Shown here: positions 21,308-33,415 of the stretch, piece after piece | Layout: every line of letters starts with the position of its first letter | Numbering within the stretch: position 1 is the stretch's first letter | DNA from: Artemia franciscana | Taxonomy: Eukaryota > Arthropoda > Branchiopoda > Anostraca > Artemiidae | Assembly: GCF_032884065.1 (NCBI RefSeq) | Contig: NC_088873.1 | Location: 39,429,577 to 39,493,576, forward strand | Direction: 5' to 3' | Length of the DNA: 64,000 nt | The notes under the pieces: generated by a model | The model's database searches: none | Told to the model about the DNA's origin: nothing | Seen by the model: only the letters and a program-made list of their open reading frames with translations | Program-made: the position numbers and the translations under genes

Positions 21308-21438
21308 ATATATTTTATAGTAGTGTTTTATTCTTGTTCTCTGTGGTCCATTACAAGCAAAGCTTCTTGGGCCTAGTAACCACTTTACTTTTGTAATAGT
21401 TTTTTCTTTTAGTATCAATAAATTGATTGATTGATTGA

Positions 21439-21908
21439 ACTGCCAATTCAAAATATAATTGCCTAAAAGTCTTTAAAAGCCAATGCGGCAAAGTCAATAC
21501 TAGAATGTACGTTAAATTTATTGCTATTGGTTTATAGGCTAAGACATTAATTAACATTAAATTAGTTTCTAAATTGTTTTGTCTACATGGACAAGTAAGG
21601 ACTCGAACTAGATTCTAAAACAAGGAAGACCCTGAAAAGCCAATTCTTTTTGTTCCGTATAATCATTCGGTATTTCATCATTACTAATCTCACGGTTAAT
21701 TAATTAACTGTTCTTATATTTAATTACCAAGACAATCCACATTTTTATTTAAAACAAAAGACTGATTAAGCAATCCTGAAGATTTTCCAAATCCTGAAAA
21801 TACAATTGAATGCAATAATGGACATTTTTTTCTCAAGTTCTTTAACCCTTTTGGTAAACAAATTAACGTTGCGTATGCCTCAAGGTCTCAAAGAATTAGC
21901 ATTTTTGA
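21439..21908. other. Upstream region of Gly/Tyr-rich peptide gene 2
   Basis: Non-repetitive AT-rich sequence between the LINE A tail and the TATA-like box. It probably contains the promoter of the peptide gene; no specific motifs were recognised. Confidence 0.45.
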
Positions 21909-21915
21909 ATATAAG
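21909..21915 (+). promoter_or_regulatory. Putative TATA-like box of peptide gene 2
   Basis: ATATAAG, 76 bp before the start codon. An initiator-like TTCATCA about 28 bp downstream would give a 5' UTR of about 50 bases. Confidence 0.4.
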
Positions 21916-21990
21916 CACCTGCGAAATACTATTTCTTCATCAAAACTAAATAAGTTTACTAAGAAGCTCGGTCATCTAAAACAGCCCAAA

Positions 21991-23401
21991 ATGATGAAAA
22001 TTTTTGTAAGTCTTTCTTTTTTCGATCCTACTGCGAATGCAATTTTGAATTCCTGACTTTGAAAGTTGCTTCAGTTTCCTTTTTCTTCTCTGAATATATC
22101 AAATTCATACGTTGAATGTTTTCCTTTCCAAAATTTTTCACAGAAGGACTAAGTGCTTTTCAAATTGCTGCTTTGATTAAACCAAAGGATGTAGACAACG
22201 GGCAAAGGCAATTGATGAAAAAGCTACATTTCATTGCCATCTGTCGTCTTACAGCTAACATTGTTCATGCTCCGGTTCAAACTATCAAAAGGTATATACT
22301 CAAACAATGGTTGATGCAACGAAACTTGAATGACTCTACTGAAGCTGAGAAATTTTTTCTAAAATTGGGGCAACGGCAACGAAACCCATTTCCCGAAATT
22401 TAATATACCTAATTTAGATTAAACGCAAACGAATGCAACTATCCTTAGAAACATAATAATTGGGATTGGGGCTTTGTAGGGCAGGGATGACTATATTTAG
22501 CTTATGGTGACAAGAAGCGGTAGAAGGGTAATAATACCAGAAATTCCGAGTTTTAGTGTCCCCTTAAAATGATGAAGGAGTGCCACCTTAGAATGATCTG
22601 AATTTTTTTCTCAAAAACGATCAAATGACATTGGAAAAACCTCCAAGATTGTCAATCACTAAAAAAGTTTAAATAAAATGTCGTACTTAAAGTGTTACTG
22701 ATATCACTTTGTACACTTCTGTCTGGTTTTTGTTTGAAGCTGCTCTTCATTATGAATTAGAAAATTTAGACAGCTATTTAAAAATTTGCAAAAAAATTTA
22801 TTCCTCAGAAATCTTCCATTGCTTCGACTGATGAAATTGGAAGTTCAAACGTGTTCTACTGAACTAGATGAGATAATCGCTACCAAATGAAGCCCTTTTT
22901 ATATCAATCTACAGTAGCACATGTGGACTATTTCCCACATAACCATGTATTTTTACGTGATTAATTTAATTAATATTTATTTAGAAAACATAAAACTTTC
23001 TTTTGTCTAGGGGTTATTTTCGAATTTTTTTTTTAGAAACAATGGAACAAACAGTAGGACTGTTTCCAGTTAAACGGTGTTAATTTATACATGAAAAGAT
23101 AATTATGTTAGTAATTTATTGCAAAAAAACTTGTAATATTTAAGTCTTTATTAATTTATTTTTGTTTTTTTAGGTTTTCCTTGCCCTTTTAGCAGTTGCT
23201 TTCTGCGCACAAGCAGAAGAAAAAAAGGAGGCCACAGACATCCAAGGAAGTGAATCATTCCTTCCAAGCTATGGTTTTGGCTATGGCGCTGGACTTGGCT
23301 TTGGTGGACTCTATGGATCTTACGGGGTTGGATTATATAGAGGCATTTATAGTCCATTTTACGGTGGCTACGGCTATGGCCGTGGACTTGGCTACTGGTG
23401 A
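21991..23401 (+). CDS. Gly/Tyr-rich secreted peptide (paralogue 2), two exons
   Basis: Exon 1 is 21991-22005 (ATGATGAAAATTTTT, MMKIF), followed by a perfect donor GTAAGT. The intron is 22006-23173, with acceptor GTTTTTTTTAG. Exon 2 is 23174-23401 and ends with TGA. The joined product is 80 residues: a signal peptide of about 18-20 residues (MMKIFVFLALLAVAFCAQA), a spacer with EEKKEATDIQGSE, then a Gly/Tyr-rich tail (FGYGAGLGFGGLYGSYG) ending PFYGGYGYGRGLGYW. The intron is phase 0 and splits the signal peptide, a common arrangement in arthropod secreted-peptide and cuticle genes. Identity with paralogue 1 (12012-12245, opposite strand) is high across spacer and tail. The function is not recognised; a structural or antimicrobial secreted peptide is possible. 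Confidence 0.82.
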
Positions 23402-23435
23402 ACTTTTTAAAGCACTTTGTAATTTTTATCTTTAA

Positions 23436-23441
23436 AATAAA
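23436..23441 (+). promoter_or_regulatory. Polyadenylation signal AATAAA of peptide gene 2
   Basis: AATAAA 35 bp after the stop codon, in a 3' UTR string shared with paralogue 1. Confidence 0.75.
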
Positions 23442-23689
23442 TATCGATATCCGAAGTATCTGAATTCTAGTTGATAGGGAACGAGACAGATATAAAAACC
23501 ATACCTTGAAAGCAACTCTACCCCCCTAACCTTCTCAAAAAGGAACAGAAGCATTATGAAACACAAGTTGCATCCTATTAAAGAGTGAGCCCCAGCCCAT
23601 AGTAACAAAAAGTTAAAAGTTACGATTTATCTTAAAAGCAAAAGTTTATTACGAAAAGAAATGTATGTTAATTTTAAAAAAGCCTGAAA

Positions 23690-24310
23690 CTTCTTAAAAA
23701 TTGCGTCAGATTGAAACAAAAACTGCACCATTACAATCAAAATTGTTGATAACCTTTAATAGGGAAATTGCAGTCTTTTACCATGGACAACAAGGAATAT
23801 CACTTGTTTGCATCGGTAGCGCTGAGGTGTCTCTTTTATTTAGGGCTAGCAGGTTACCAAAACATCATATAGAGATGTTTAACAACTTATTTCAAGGCTA
23901 TTTCCCATATCTACGGGTTAACTTTATAAATTCCACTATCTGCAAGTTCCATATGGCACTTAACATGGCAATTTTAGCGCCATGTCTTAAGTGGAAAAGC
24001 TAGCGGTAGTGACCTACCAAGACTTCTTAGAAAGATGTTCAGTGGCTTATTTGAAAGCTATCCCATTAATCTAGGAGCTTTTTGTCAATTCTACCTTTCT
24101 TGAGTGCAATAGAGCCCCAAAAACAACATTTTTGGTGCCATTTCCTAACTAGAAAAGCTTAGAAGTATAAAACAGTACCATTGTAATAATAATGGTCCAA
24201 AACCCTTTACTGGAGGATACTGTACCAGCAGGCTACAGCAACATTAGCAGGACTAGCAGGCTACCAGAACATCAAAGAGAGATGTCTAATGGCTCATTCG
24301 AGTGGAAATT
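23690..24310. repeat. Diverged tandem copies, period about 165-245 bp
   Basis: The string CTAGCAGGTTACCAAAACATC (near 23845) recurs, diverged, as GACCTACCAAGACTTC (near 24011) and CTAGCAGGCTACCAGAACATC (near 24257). Each is followed by GAGATGT..AATGGCT-like sequence. No coding potential is evident. Confidence 0.45.
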
Positions 24311-24504
24311 AAAATTGCTAGTGCCCTTTTTAAGTGACCAAAAAGATCGTAAGGCAGCTAGCCCCCCTCTCTCTGTGTCCCCTCCTCCGAAGTCGTTCAA
24401 ACAAAATTTTGAGACGGCCCGATTGCTCGAGATAGTTCAAAAGTCAATAAATATGCTTTTAGTGATGAGATGACCCTCCATAGCTCCTGGAGAAAGACCT
24501 GTAT

Positions 24505-24590
24505 GAGGTATCGAGCGCATCGGTGTTGGTCGTATCGGTATCGTGCGTGTCGGTATCGGGCATATTTGGTATCGCTGGTATCGGTATCAA
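24505..24590. repeat. GGTATCG-type minisatellite
   Basis: Irregular repeats of GGTATCG, CGTATCG and GCATCGG over about 85 bp. Confidence 0.6.
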
Positions 24591-24709
24591 GTGTTGTATT
24601 TTTTCAATCATGAATTTGTACCTTCTTTGTAATTTTTGTTCAAAACCGGCAAAGATTTATTTAAAAAAAAAGATTTTCCTTAGGGAAGTACGTAGCAAAG
24701 TTGAAACTT

Positions 24710-25705
24710 AAAACGAAAAAAATTACTTCCCAGCTTATCTAACATATATCGATAAAACTGGTGCAAATAAACCAACTATATACGAAATAATTTGAAATTA
24801 TTTCTGTTTTTTATTAGTTTTTCATGTTACTCCTTACTTTCAGTTGAATTTTTTTTAATTTAATTTCTGATCGTTTTTTAAATAATATCAGTAAATCCCT
24901 CTTTTTGAAAAATTCCCTCCCGTCACGAGAAACTCCTCCGTAGAAAGTTACTCCCACGCAAGAAACCTCTCCTTCCCTATAGAATCCCTTTCTGACAATT
25001 CCATCGTCGCAAAAATTTTATACTTAAACAATGAGTAAATTTTTTGGCGTACAACTCTTTCCCCAGGGCCTGTGAGGGTCAAATGTTTCCCAAAGAGACG
25101 GCTGCTGAATTTTTAAACTATGCTGAGCGAAATGGCCACCCCAAAATTTTGACCAGTCGTCTTTGAACAAAAAAGGGACGTAGGAGCTGCCATGAGGCTA
25201 CCTGCCCTCCAGTTTCTTGGTCACTTAATAAGTACACAAGAAAGTTTGATTTCTGATCAAATGATGCCTCTCCTGATCTTCTAGGAGTTGATTTGATATG
25301 ATTATCAATGGGGAAAAACAAACGAAAAAAAGACAATAGACACGCATCCGGGATCTTTCTTCGGGTAAAAAATGCAAAATTCCTCGTATTTGTATATAGG
25401 AGCTTGAAACATTTACAGTAGAATTCTCTGATAAGCTGATCTGATGGTGTAATTTTCATGAAGGAATTCTTGAGCTTTAGAGGATGATTCTCCCCTTTCT
25501 CGAAAATCAGGCAATTTTTTTTAGGCTCGTAGCTTTTGATGGGTAACACTAAACTTGATGAATCTAATATATTTGAAATCAGCATAATAAGTTGATTCTT
25601 TCGTTTTGTCTATTGACATCAAAATAGTGCTTTTTTTTAGTTTCAGCTACTTCTGAGTCGCGTCACTCCTTACTTACAGCTCAGTACGACGGACTGTTTG
25701 AAACG
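24710..25705 (+). repeat. Repeat family R, copy II (diverged)
   Basis: It follows family R order in the plus direction: AACTTAAAACGAAAAAAATT and TACTCCTTACTTTCAGTTGAA at the left, the CCTGCCCTCCAGTTTCTTGG block, ACACGCATCCGGGATCTTTC, GGAGCTTGAAACATTTACAG, and the end GTCACTCCTTACTT with CGACGGACTGTTTGA. It is more diverged than copies I and III and lacks the long inverted repeat at the start. Confidence 0.65.
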
Positions 25706-26109
25706 AGTTATATTACAAATAATCGCTTTTGCATTTATCACAACATTGAAAATAAATGAAAATTAAAGCAAAATAAATTCTTGAAGTGGTGAGGTTTCAG
25801 CAACAAATATCTTAATACATCAAATATTCAGTTTAATTTTATTAGTTCTTTCCAAGGCAGTTCAAAACACATATAATTTTCATTAAAGCGCCAATGACGC
25901 AGTAGGCCTTAGAGTTTCAAACAGTTCGTGGTAACGAACTGTAGTAAGGAGCGACCCGGCTCAATAGTAACCAAAACTCTAAAAAATAGAATTTCGGTAC
26001 CAATGGCTACATCAAAAGAATCGCATTTTAATGCTGATTTTAAATATATAGTTTCATCACGTTTAGTCTTACCCATCAAAAGTTAAGAGCCTGAGAAAAT
26101 TTGCGTTAT

Positions 26110-26372
<263 letters not shown>

Positions 26373-28274
26373 ATAGAATCTTAACGAAAATCACACCATC
26401 AGATTCAGCGTATCAGAGAACCCTACTGTAGAAGTTTCAAGATCCTATCTACAAAAATGTGGAATTTTATATTTTTTGCCAGAAGGCAGATCACGGATGC
26501 GTGTTTATTTGTTTGTTTGTTTTTTTTTGTTGTTTTTTTTCCCCAGGGGTGATCGTATCGACCCAGTTGTCCTAGAATGTTGCAAGAGGGCTCATTCTAA
26601 CGGAATGAAAAGTTCTACTTCCCTTTTTAAGTGACCGAAAAATTGGAGGGCACCTAGGCCCCCTCCCACGCTAATTATTTTCCCAAAGTCAACGGATCAA
26701 TTCTGAATTCAAAGTCAAAGTGAACGGATTCAAAGTCAAATTCTGAGATAGCCATTTTATTCAGCGTAATCGAAAAACCTTATAACTATGTCTTTGGGGA
26801 CGACTTACTCCCCCACAGTCCCCGTGAGATGGGTTACAAGTTCAAAACTTTGACCAGTGCTTACATATAGTAATGGTTATTGGGAAGTGTACAGGCGTTT
26901 TCAGGAGGGTTTTTTGGTTGGAGGCAGGGTTGAGAAGAGGGGAATATGCTGGGAGAACTTTCCATCGAGGAATTTGTCATGGGGGAAGAAGATTTCCATG
27001 AAGAGAGCGCAGGATTTACTAGCATTACTTAAAAAAAAATCAATGAAAAAATAAATATGAAAAAGCTTTTTTTCAGCTGGAAGTAAGCAGCAGCATTAAA
27101 ACTTAAAGCGAACAGAAATTATTATCCATATAAGAGGCTCACCTCCTCCTAATACCTCGCTCTTTACGCTAAAGTATTTTTAGTAATTTCAACTATTTAT
27201 TCTGCAGCTTTTGTGATTCAGGGGTCATTCTTAATGAATTGGGACAAAATTTAAGCTTTAGTGTAAAGAGTGAGGTACTGACGAGGGGGCGAACCCCCTC
27301 ATATATGTAATAAAAACATGAGAATACAAAAGTTCTTTACGTAAGCTAATTTATAAGTTACGTATATCTTTTGCTTATAAAAAGATTCGTAAAAATTAAA
27401 AGTTCTAGTTGCCTTTTTAATTAACCGAAAATCGGAGGGCAACTAGGCTTCCTCCCCCGCTCTTTTTTTCTCAAAATCATTCGAGCAAAGTTATGAGAAA
27501 GCCATATAGCCAAAAAAAATAAATATACAAATTTCGTTTTAATTATTCCTCTGCGGATAGCCAAAATCAAAACATGCATTGATTCAAAAACGTTCAGAAA
27601 TTAAATAAAAAAAAACAAGTTTTTTAAATGAAAGTAAGGAGCGACATTAAAACTTAAAACGAACAGAAATTACTCCGTATATGAAAGGGGCTTTTCCTTC
27701 TCAACGCCCCGCTCTTTACGCTAAAGTATTTTACTGTTTTAAAATGTAGAGTTAAGAGAAAGAGTCAAACTTTAGCGTAAAGAGCGGGGCGTTGAGAAGG
27801 AAAAGCCCCTTTCATATACGGAGTAATTTCTGTTCGTTTTAATGTCGCTCCTTACTTTCATTTAATAAACTTGTTTTTTTTTATTTAACTACAGTTAGGG
27901 AAGGGGGCAGTAGTCAAACTCTTGTCTGCAATGATTTTTGTTTGTCTTCATCTTGAGTTGCATATTTAATTCAAGTTTTACTCGTTTTAAGATTTATTTA
28001 TTCATTTATATTAGTATCCGTTCTATGTTTGTTTGCTATAATTGCTTATTTAATTTCTGTTCGTTCTGGGTTTCATTTGTTTTTTAATAGTAATTTCTGG
28101 TCCTATCGAGTTGTAACTGTTACAGGAATTTCCTCTGCTGTTCTTAATTCTAATGTGACCTTTGCTTTTCTTTGCAAATTTCTTTTTCGGAAAATTAATT
28201 TCTGTTCGATTTGATTGCAAAAGTTTCAAGTTTTTCAAAATACCCCATTTTAAAATCAATTTTATTTTCGACAT

Positions 28275-28500
28275 CGAAGTTTCATCAAAGTATCAAAACT
28301 AGTATCAAAGTAACAATATCGAAGTAACAAGGTATCAAAATAAAGAAAGTATCAACGTAAACAAAGCATCAAAGTAAAGGAAGTATCAAAGTATTAATAA
28401 GCAGCTTGCATAACTTACAGACCTTGCCCCGTAAATCAACGCGTTGCAAGTCAGTAAATCAAATTATCAAAGTAGAGACAGTATCAAAGTAACAGTAAGT
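28275..28500 (+). repeat. Cluster of short AGTATCAAAGTAA repeats
   Basis: At least eight degenerate copies of (A)GTATCAAAGTAA(N). They precede LINE C ORF1 and may belong to its 5' UTR. Confidence 0.6.
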
Positions 28501-28921
28501 TCACACAGTTCTCTTTTGGTATTTGACCAGTGAACAACTAATTGAATTTAAGCCGGATTAACTCTGTACCTGTTCGGAATAAATAACGAGTGAAATACTT
28601 TTGAACTTGTAATTGAAACTTGTTAGACAAATTTATAAACCTATATGTGATTATTGCTTAAGGATTATTTATGGATTGTGGCTCTGAGTTAGTATTCAGC
28701 ACTACTGTCATCTGAGTCGTGCATTGAAATACTTGGATTACTTGCAAATTACTGGATTACTTGCCCCACACAAAGATAAGTTATTATTTCTTCCCATTTT
28801 ATTCATTCAGCCAGTGCGGATCATTTCATAATTGTGTTTATCGAGAACTTCTCTGTGGATATACCTTTTTTTCTTAGTTGTTTTTGGACTGATGCCCAGT
28901 CGTGAGTGAAATTTGCTTATC

Positions 28922-29980
28922 ATGGACAATTGGAATACCAGTACTGTTTATTATTGCCCAGTTTTGAACTTTGTTCAGCACAATCTCGATGAGGGGCTAG
29001 ACCATCAGTTGATTGTGAAATACGCTAGTGATTTTTTCCCTTATGATGACGTTCTTGGCGCTAAGAAACTTTTATATAGCAATTGCTTCCCAAATGAGCC
29101 TATACCTCGTCGTTCGGGACCCAGTGCTAAGAATAGTTCATTCGGACGTTGTCGCCACTCTTTCTCGCTGTTCTGCAGAAAATATCGGTATTCCAAAGTT
29201 CGTGATTAAATATCCCTATGAAGTCCCCAGTATTCCGGCGTCAGTTTATTCTATCCTTACCGACAAAGTCAGCCAGTGCCTTGATCAGCTAAAATCCCTT
29301 GCTCACCTCAATAGTCTAGCAACGTCTATAAATAGTTCTTTGGTCTCAGATAGTAAGGCTACCAATCGCAAACCCTCGTGCGCCATCCTTCTTAAACATC
29401 CGTCTCCAGAACTAAGAGACCCCGTTTCTCACAAGGAAAAGCTTGATTCTGTCGCCGGTCATGACGGAATTATGTCGGTAAAGTCCGATACGATAAGGAA
29501 AAAATGGGTTGTTGTCATGCGGGATAAAGCTTCCGCCAATTCTCTTGCCACATCTGCTGTTGCGAGCAGACAAATATTCTTGCTAAAGTGATCGATCGTA
29601 AACCTCTTGGAGTAATTAGAGGAATTCCCGATAGTGTTTCCAGCAGTATACTCATCTCCGCTATTCATGGTCTTGTTGAAGCCACGCAGGTCGGCTCTTC
29701 TCATACATTCCGTTTAGAGTTCCTTGATTCCGCTGGACTAAAACCTGCCATCGCTACAAGTCTGCGCATTGGTTACGAGTCATTTAAAATATCGGAATAC
29801 AAAGAACTGCCCAGACGGTGTCTTAGATGCCAAAGTATCCATCATTCGTTAGCTCACTGCCCATGTGCCCCAAATGAGATGAAGTGCTCTAAATGTTCTG
29901 GATGCCATTCCAATACTAAAAACAATCCTTGCCTAGAGGCTCCGAAATGTGCCAACTGCGGCGAAGCTCATGTTTCCTAG
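28922..29980 (+). pseudogene. LINE C ORF1 with CCHC-like zinc knuckles, frameshifted
   Basis: Three overlapping frames (28922-29209, 29028-29591, 29588-29980) form one ORF1-like protein. It starts MDNWNTSTVYYC and has a middle part that passes through VVATLSRCSAENIG. The end carries cysteine motifs CLRCQSIHHSLAHC, CSKCSGCHSN and CANCGEAHVS, the type of nucleic-acid-binding knuckles found in LINE ORF1. It packages element RNA. At least two frame changes (near 29090 and 29585) break it, and it closes with a TAG after HVS. Confidence 0.7.
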
Positions 29981-30039
29981 AGTATGAATTGCCTAGTGAT
30001 CAAACGCGCTCTGAACTCTGCTCCAAAATGCCACTATTT

Positions 30040-31002
30040 TAAGTTTTCCTTCCCTCAACATTAACGGCACAAAAGACAAAGACTTGTTAATTCATGAATT
30101 ATTAGTCCATGACATAGTGTTCCTGCAAGAACATCTTTTGCCTAAAGCGATCTTCTGTCCACCATTTTGTTTTGCAAGAGGCCAAGAAAACTAGAGGCCG
30201 CCCTTCCGGTGGTCTAGCAATTTTCTTCCGTTCCCAATCAAAGCCCTCTGTGATTCATTGTAATCATAACATCTTAGCGATTCAATGTGACAGTACTGCC
30301 TTTATAAACGCTTACTTACCTTGCGATCGACGTTCTATATCATCGTTCACATCTTTCGCTAAATGTTGCTCCAGCTTAAAGTCTCTATTTAAAAGTCTAC
30401 GTTTAAAGAAAACCTAAATTGGGTTTTAGCTGGCGACCTTAACTGTGACATTCTTGGTACCTCCGACAGGTCAACCATCTTGCTAGAGTCACTTCCAAGC
30501 AGATTTCACATTGCAGATAAGAGCCTCCCATTCACGTATATTCATAACAGAGGCTGTTAAAAATCGAATCGGGATCACTTCCAGTTCCAACTTATTACCA
30601 TCGACTGTCAGAGCGGACGAAGAGTAGATTGATGACGATCACCTTATTCTTAGCTGTAATTTGTCCTGGGAGCTATCTGGCAAAACACTTTCGGCTCAGC
30701 CGAAGGGGCATACGAAATTGAACTGGAATCGTGCTAATGTTCCCCTATACCTTGCTACGCTAACTGCTTTACTGTCGACCATAAAAGTGCCATATCACCT
30801 GCTGCAAACTTCGGTTTCCTCGCCTTCAAGTGGAGTTGACCTAAATTGCTATTATTATCAAATTGTCCATCGCCTTAAATCAGCTTCCAAAGCTGCAGTG
30901 CCTGTGGATAAAGTTCGGATTGGTACTAGGAAGCCTAATTGGAACGTTGATCCTGAAGTAAAACGTGCTAAGCAAAAAGCCAAATTTTGGCTACGTATGT
31001 AG
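30040..31002 (+). pseudogene. LINE C endonuclease and linker, decayed
   Basis: An APE-like endonuclease is recognisable from LNINGTKDKDLLIHEL (about 30052-30099) and DIVFLQEHLLP. RPSGGLAIFF follows (30199-30228), then AGDLNCDIL (30431-30457), which carries a catalytic Asp/Asn pair. The linker (TKLNWNRANVPLYLATL, then PVDKVRIGTRKPNW) ends at 31002. Stops and frame changes separate the pieces. The linker aligns with the minus-strand LINE at 1-2045, linking the two as one family. Confidence 0.65.
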
Positions 31003-31835
31003 ATATCATGTGACCGACCATCGTCCGGAGCTGTGTTCTCTGTAAAAATAAAAGTGTAAACTTGAATATAAGGCCAGTCTGAAGAGAGCACGCTTAAATG
31101 TATGGCCCGGCCCCACCGATAAGGGCTCCTGGAATAAGGTTATTAATAGTGAGAAATATTCCCCCTCTGCCTTATCTTGTCTCCAGCTAGCTAATTTTGT
31201 TGATCATTATAAGCGTGTCTTTTTAATATAAGTATCATTCTTTTTAGAATAGAATCATTCTTTTAAAACTTTGACCTCGTGACTACCAAACGAAGCAACA
31301 ACACGGTCTAAGTTAGAAGTTGAGGAAAGCGGCTCAATGTATGAAAAGTTGTCAATCTTAGGCCCTTCATTGCTAACAATTATAAGCTGATTGATAAAAT
31401 TCTGTTTGATCCATCCCAAAAATCTCAACTAAATTTAAAAAAGCAAATATTAAAGATTGTTTGCTAAAATTTTGATTATTCGCCATTGATGATGGAAATT
31501 TAGATTATTTGATCTTCTTATTTGTGTGTTTTGTTTTCGTGTCCCTGTGTCTGGGATGGCCTCCCACGCCCCTTCTGCCCGATATTTATTTATTTACCTA
31601 TCCTTGTTACTTCTCTTTTATGAGTTTTTTCTATTTTGTTTGTCTTTTGCCGTGTTAAATTTTCGAATCATTATTACGATGAGATGTTGATGTTTTTGCA
31701 CTGTCCCAGCCTTACGAGCTCTGCTCTCTGTTGGGGCATAATATTGTTTTTGTCTTTTTAAATTGAATAAAGAAAAGTTGAAGTTGAAGGTCATACACAA
31801 TAGTCGGGAGGAACGCAGCTCCAAAAGATTTGTGG

Positions 31836-32700
31836 TCAGGGAGACACTGTGTTAATTATATCTACATTAAAATCTCCACTGATGATAACAGGTTTAGGGA
31901 CAAACTTTTTGAGAAAACTGCCTAGATGCTTGCAAGTGGACGCAAACCGTGAATCAGACTGTTCGTTGCTATAATTTGTAGGCAGATAAACATTTCTTAC
32001 TACATGATGTTCAAGCTTAGCGACAATAAAGTAATCAGTCTCTGTTAACACCTTGCAGCGGAATCGGGATAGCTTGGCGAGACCACCAGATGGTCTTTCC
32101 CTCTCGGTCTCACAATTGCACTCCGAAAGAGAAGATAAAAATAGTGGTAACCGGTCTTGGCAGTCTTCTGAAAAGAAATGCTCCTTAATCAGAACTTGCT
32201 CATGGGACTGCCAGAACTGCGAAACAATTTGGATTCGATCGAACTTTTCCATTAGTGTTCCACGACAAAATTCGGCATCTGAATCTCATTTTGAATTAGA
32301 TTTACCTTTCAGCAGAGCCTGTGCAATACGGCATTTGTAACTGTAACATGGAAGGCTGTCTGATTTGCAAAGAGCAGATTTTGGCGGTTTCTGGCAGGGG
32401 GCTTTTTTAGAGCTTCCGTGACCTTTTTCTCCAAAGACGGAACAACAAATTTCGTTTATGTATGTACTTGAAATATGTCCGTAAGATTGGCCATTATAGC
32501 ATCGAAGGGGTAGAAACGAAAACTGTTGAATGGGGAATCGTTCGACACCGATCACTAATAAGAACTCCATTGCTCGTAATAAATATCCTTTCGTTTCAAA
32601 TTTCAGCCTCAAAGATCTGGTTGAGACACTTTACTTTGCTTCACTATAATTTGGCACAAGAAACTCGGCGTCATCAGAAGCCATATCATTTGAAACACGT
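31836..32700 (-). mobile_element. LINE C endonuclease fragment, minus strand
   Basis: Minus-strand frame 31836-32252 encodes the central endonuclease: FRCKVLTETDYFIVAKLEH, VRNVYLPTNYSNEQSD and ISGDFNVDIINT, with PSGGLAKLSRF matching PSGGLAIFF of the plus-strand copy. Upstream (32286-32612) is a degraded Cys-containing stretch, possibly the ORF1/ORF2 boundary. It is cut at 31835, right next to the tail of the plus-strand LINE C, so that element probably inserted into it. Confidence 0.65.
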
Positions 32701-32866
32701 TTAATTATTCCAAAGTGAGACGGACTTTTAACCTTAGCGCTAATGGAGCTGTTAGAGCTACGAAGCGCATTCTCTAGTGCGTGAGCATCATATTTGGATG
32801 CAGTGAAAACTTTCCAGTCACCTCGGGTGCAATTTAGCTCAACAATTTTTGAGCTAAAACGAAGTG

Positions 32867-33415
32867 GTTCAAACAGTATTGTGTATTTTTTTTTCTATAA
32901 ATACTGAATGGTGTTTAAACTGAAGGACTTCAACAATCTTTCTGAGAAGCAGACACCGTGTTAAAGATTAGAATTAGTATAATATCAAGATTACTAAAAC
33001 GTATTGGTTGAAACAGTATTAATGTATTTTTTCTAGAAAGACTAAACGGTGTTTAAATTATATGGCTTCTATAATCTTTCTGAGAAGCAGCCATGGTCCT
33101 AAAAAGAGTAAAATCAACATAATATCAAGTTTATTCAAACCATTAAATGCTGAAAATTTTCTACGATTTTTTCGAGAATTAGCCACTACTAGTGGATCCA
33201 GGGAAGGGGGGCCCCGGGCCCTAAGATTTTTCAGGCGCCGTTCTTTTTCTGTGTTTTCACTTTTTTATATACTTGTCAATTTCGTCAATTATTGGCGCCC
33301 TTGTCATATTCCCCCCCCCGCAAGATTTTGCTTTAGATCCGCCCTTGGCAGTTATGGTCTTAAAAAAAAATTAGCATTATATCAAGTTTAGTAAAACATC
33401 TTGGTTGGAACAGCA
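32867..33415. repeat. Tandem repeat of about 138 bp, two full units and an interrupted third
   Basis: Unit 1 is 32867-33006 and unit 2 is 33007-33144; both contain CAATCTTTCTGAGAAGCAG or TAATCTTTCTGAGAAGCAG and ATAATATCAAG. Part of a third unit resumes at 33347 (TTATGGTCTTAAAA, TATATCAAGTTTAG). Between them (about 33150-33345) is a GC-richer insert containing GGATCCAGGGAAGGGGGGCC. Confidence 0.6.

Larger units (their letters stand above)
17563..21438 (+). mobile_element. LINE family A, apparently full ORF2 with 3' tail
   Basis: A non-LTR retrotransposon of the Jockey/CR1/L2 group by RT motifs. It has tandem 5' monomers, one intact ORF2, a T-rich 3' UTR (T runs at 21258-21306) and a tail of (TTGA)n after AATAAA (21417-21438). 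A second, 5'-truncated copy of the same family sits at 56387-57181, which fixes the 3' end. No ORF1 is present upstream here, unlike LINE B, so the copy may be 5' truncated or the family may have lost ORF1. Confidence 0.85.
28275..31795 (+). mobile_element. LINE family C, plus-strand copy, decayed and lacking RT
   Basis: Order: putative 5' UTR, ORF1 with zinc knuckles (28922-29980), endonuclease and linker (30040-31002), then a break. A LINE-type 3' UTR follows (about 31500-31795) ending TTGAATAAAG then AAGTTGAAGTTGAAG, a (GAAGTT)n tail. The RT that should lie between about 31200 and 31500 is missing, so the copy is internally deleted. Several frameshifts and stops exist in all parts. Confidence 0.7.

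Noticed and set aside
23196-23435. 79-codon plus-strand frame over paralogue 2
   Set aside because: Shadow of the true exon 2 in another frame; the true frame splices in phase with MMKIF at 21991.
33150-33345. Possible MITE with GGATCC ends inside a tandem repeat
   Set aside because: The ends align only weakly and no target duplication was found; it remains an unexplained insert.
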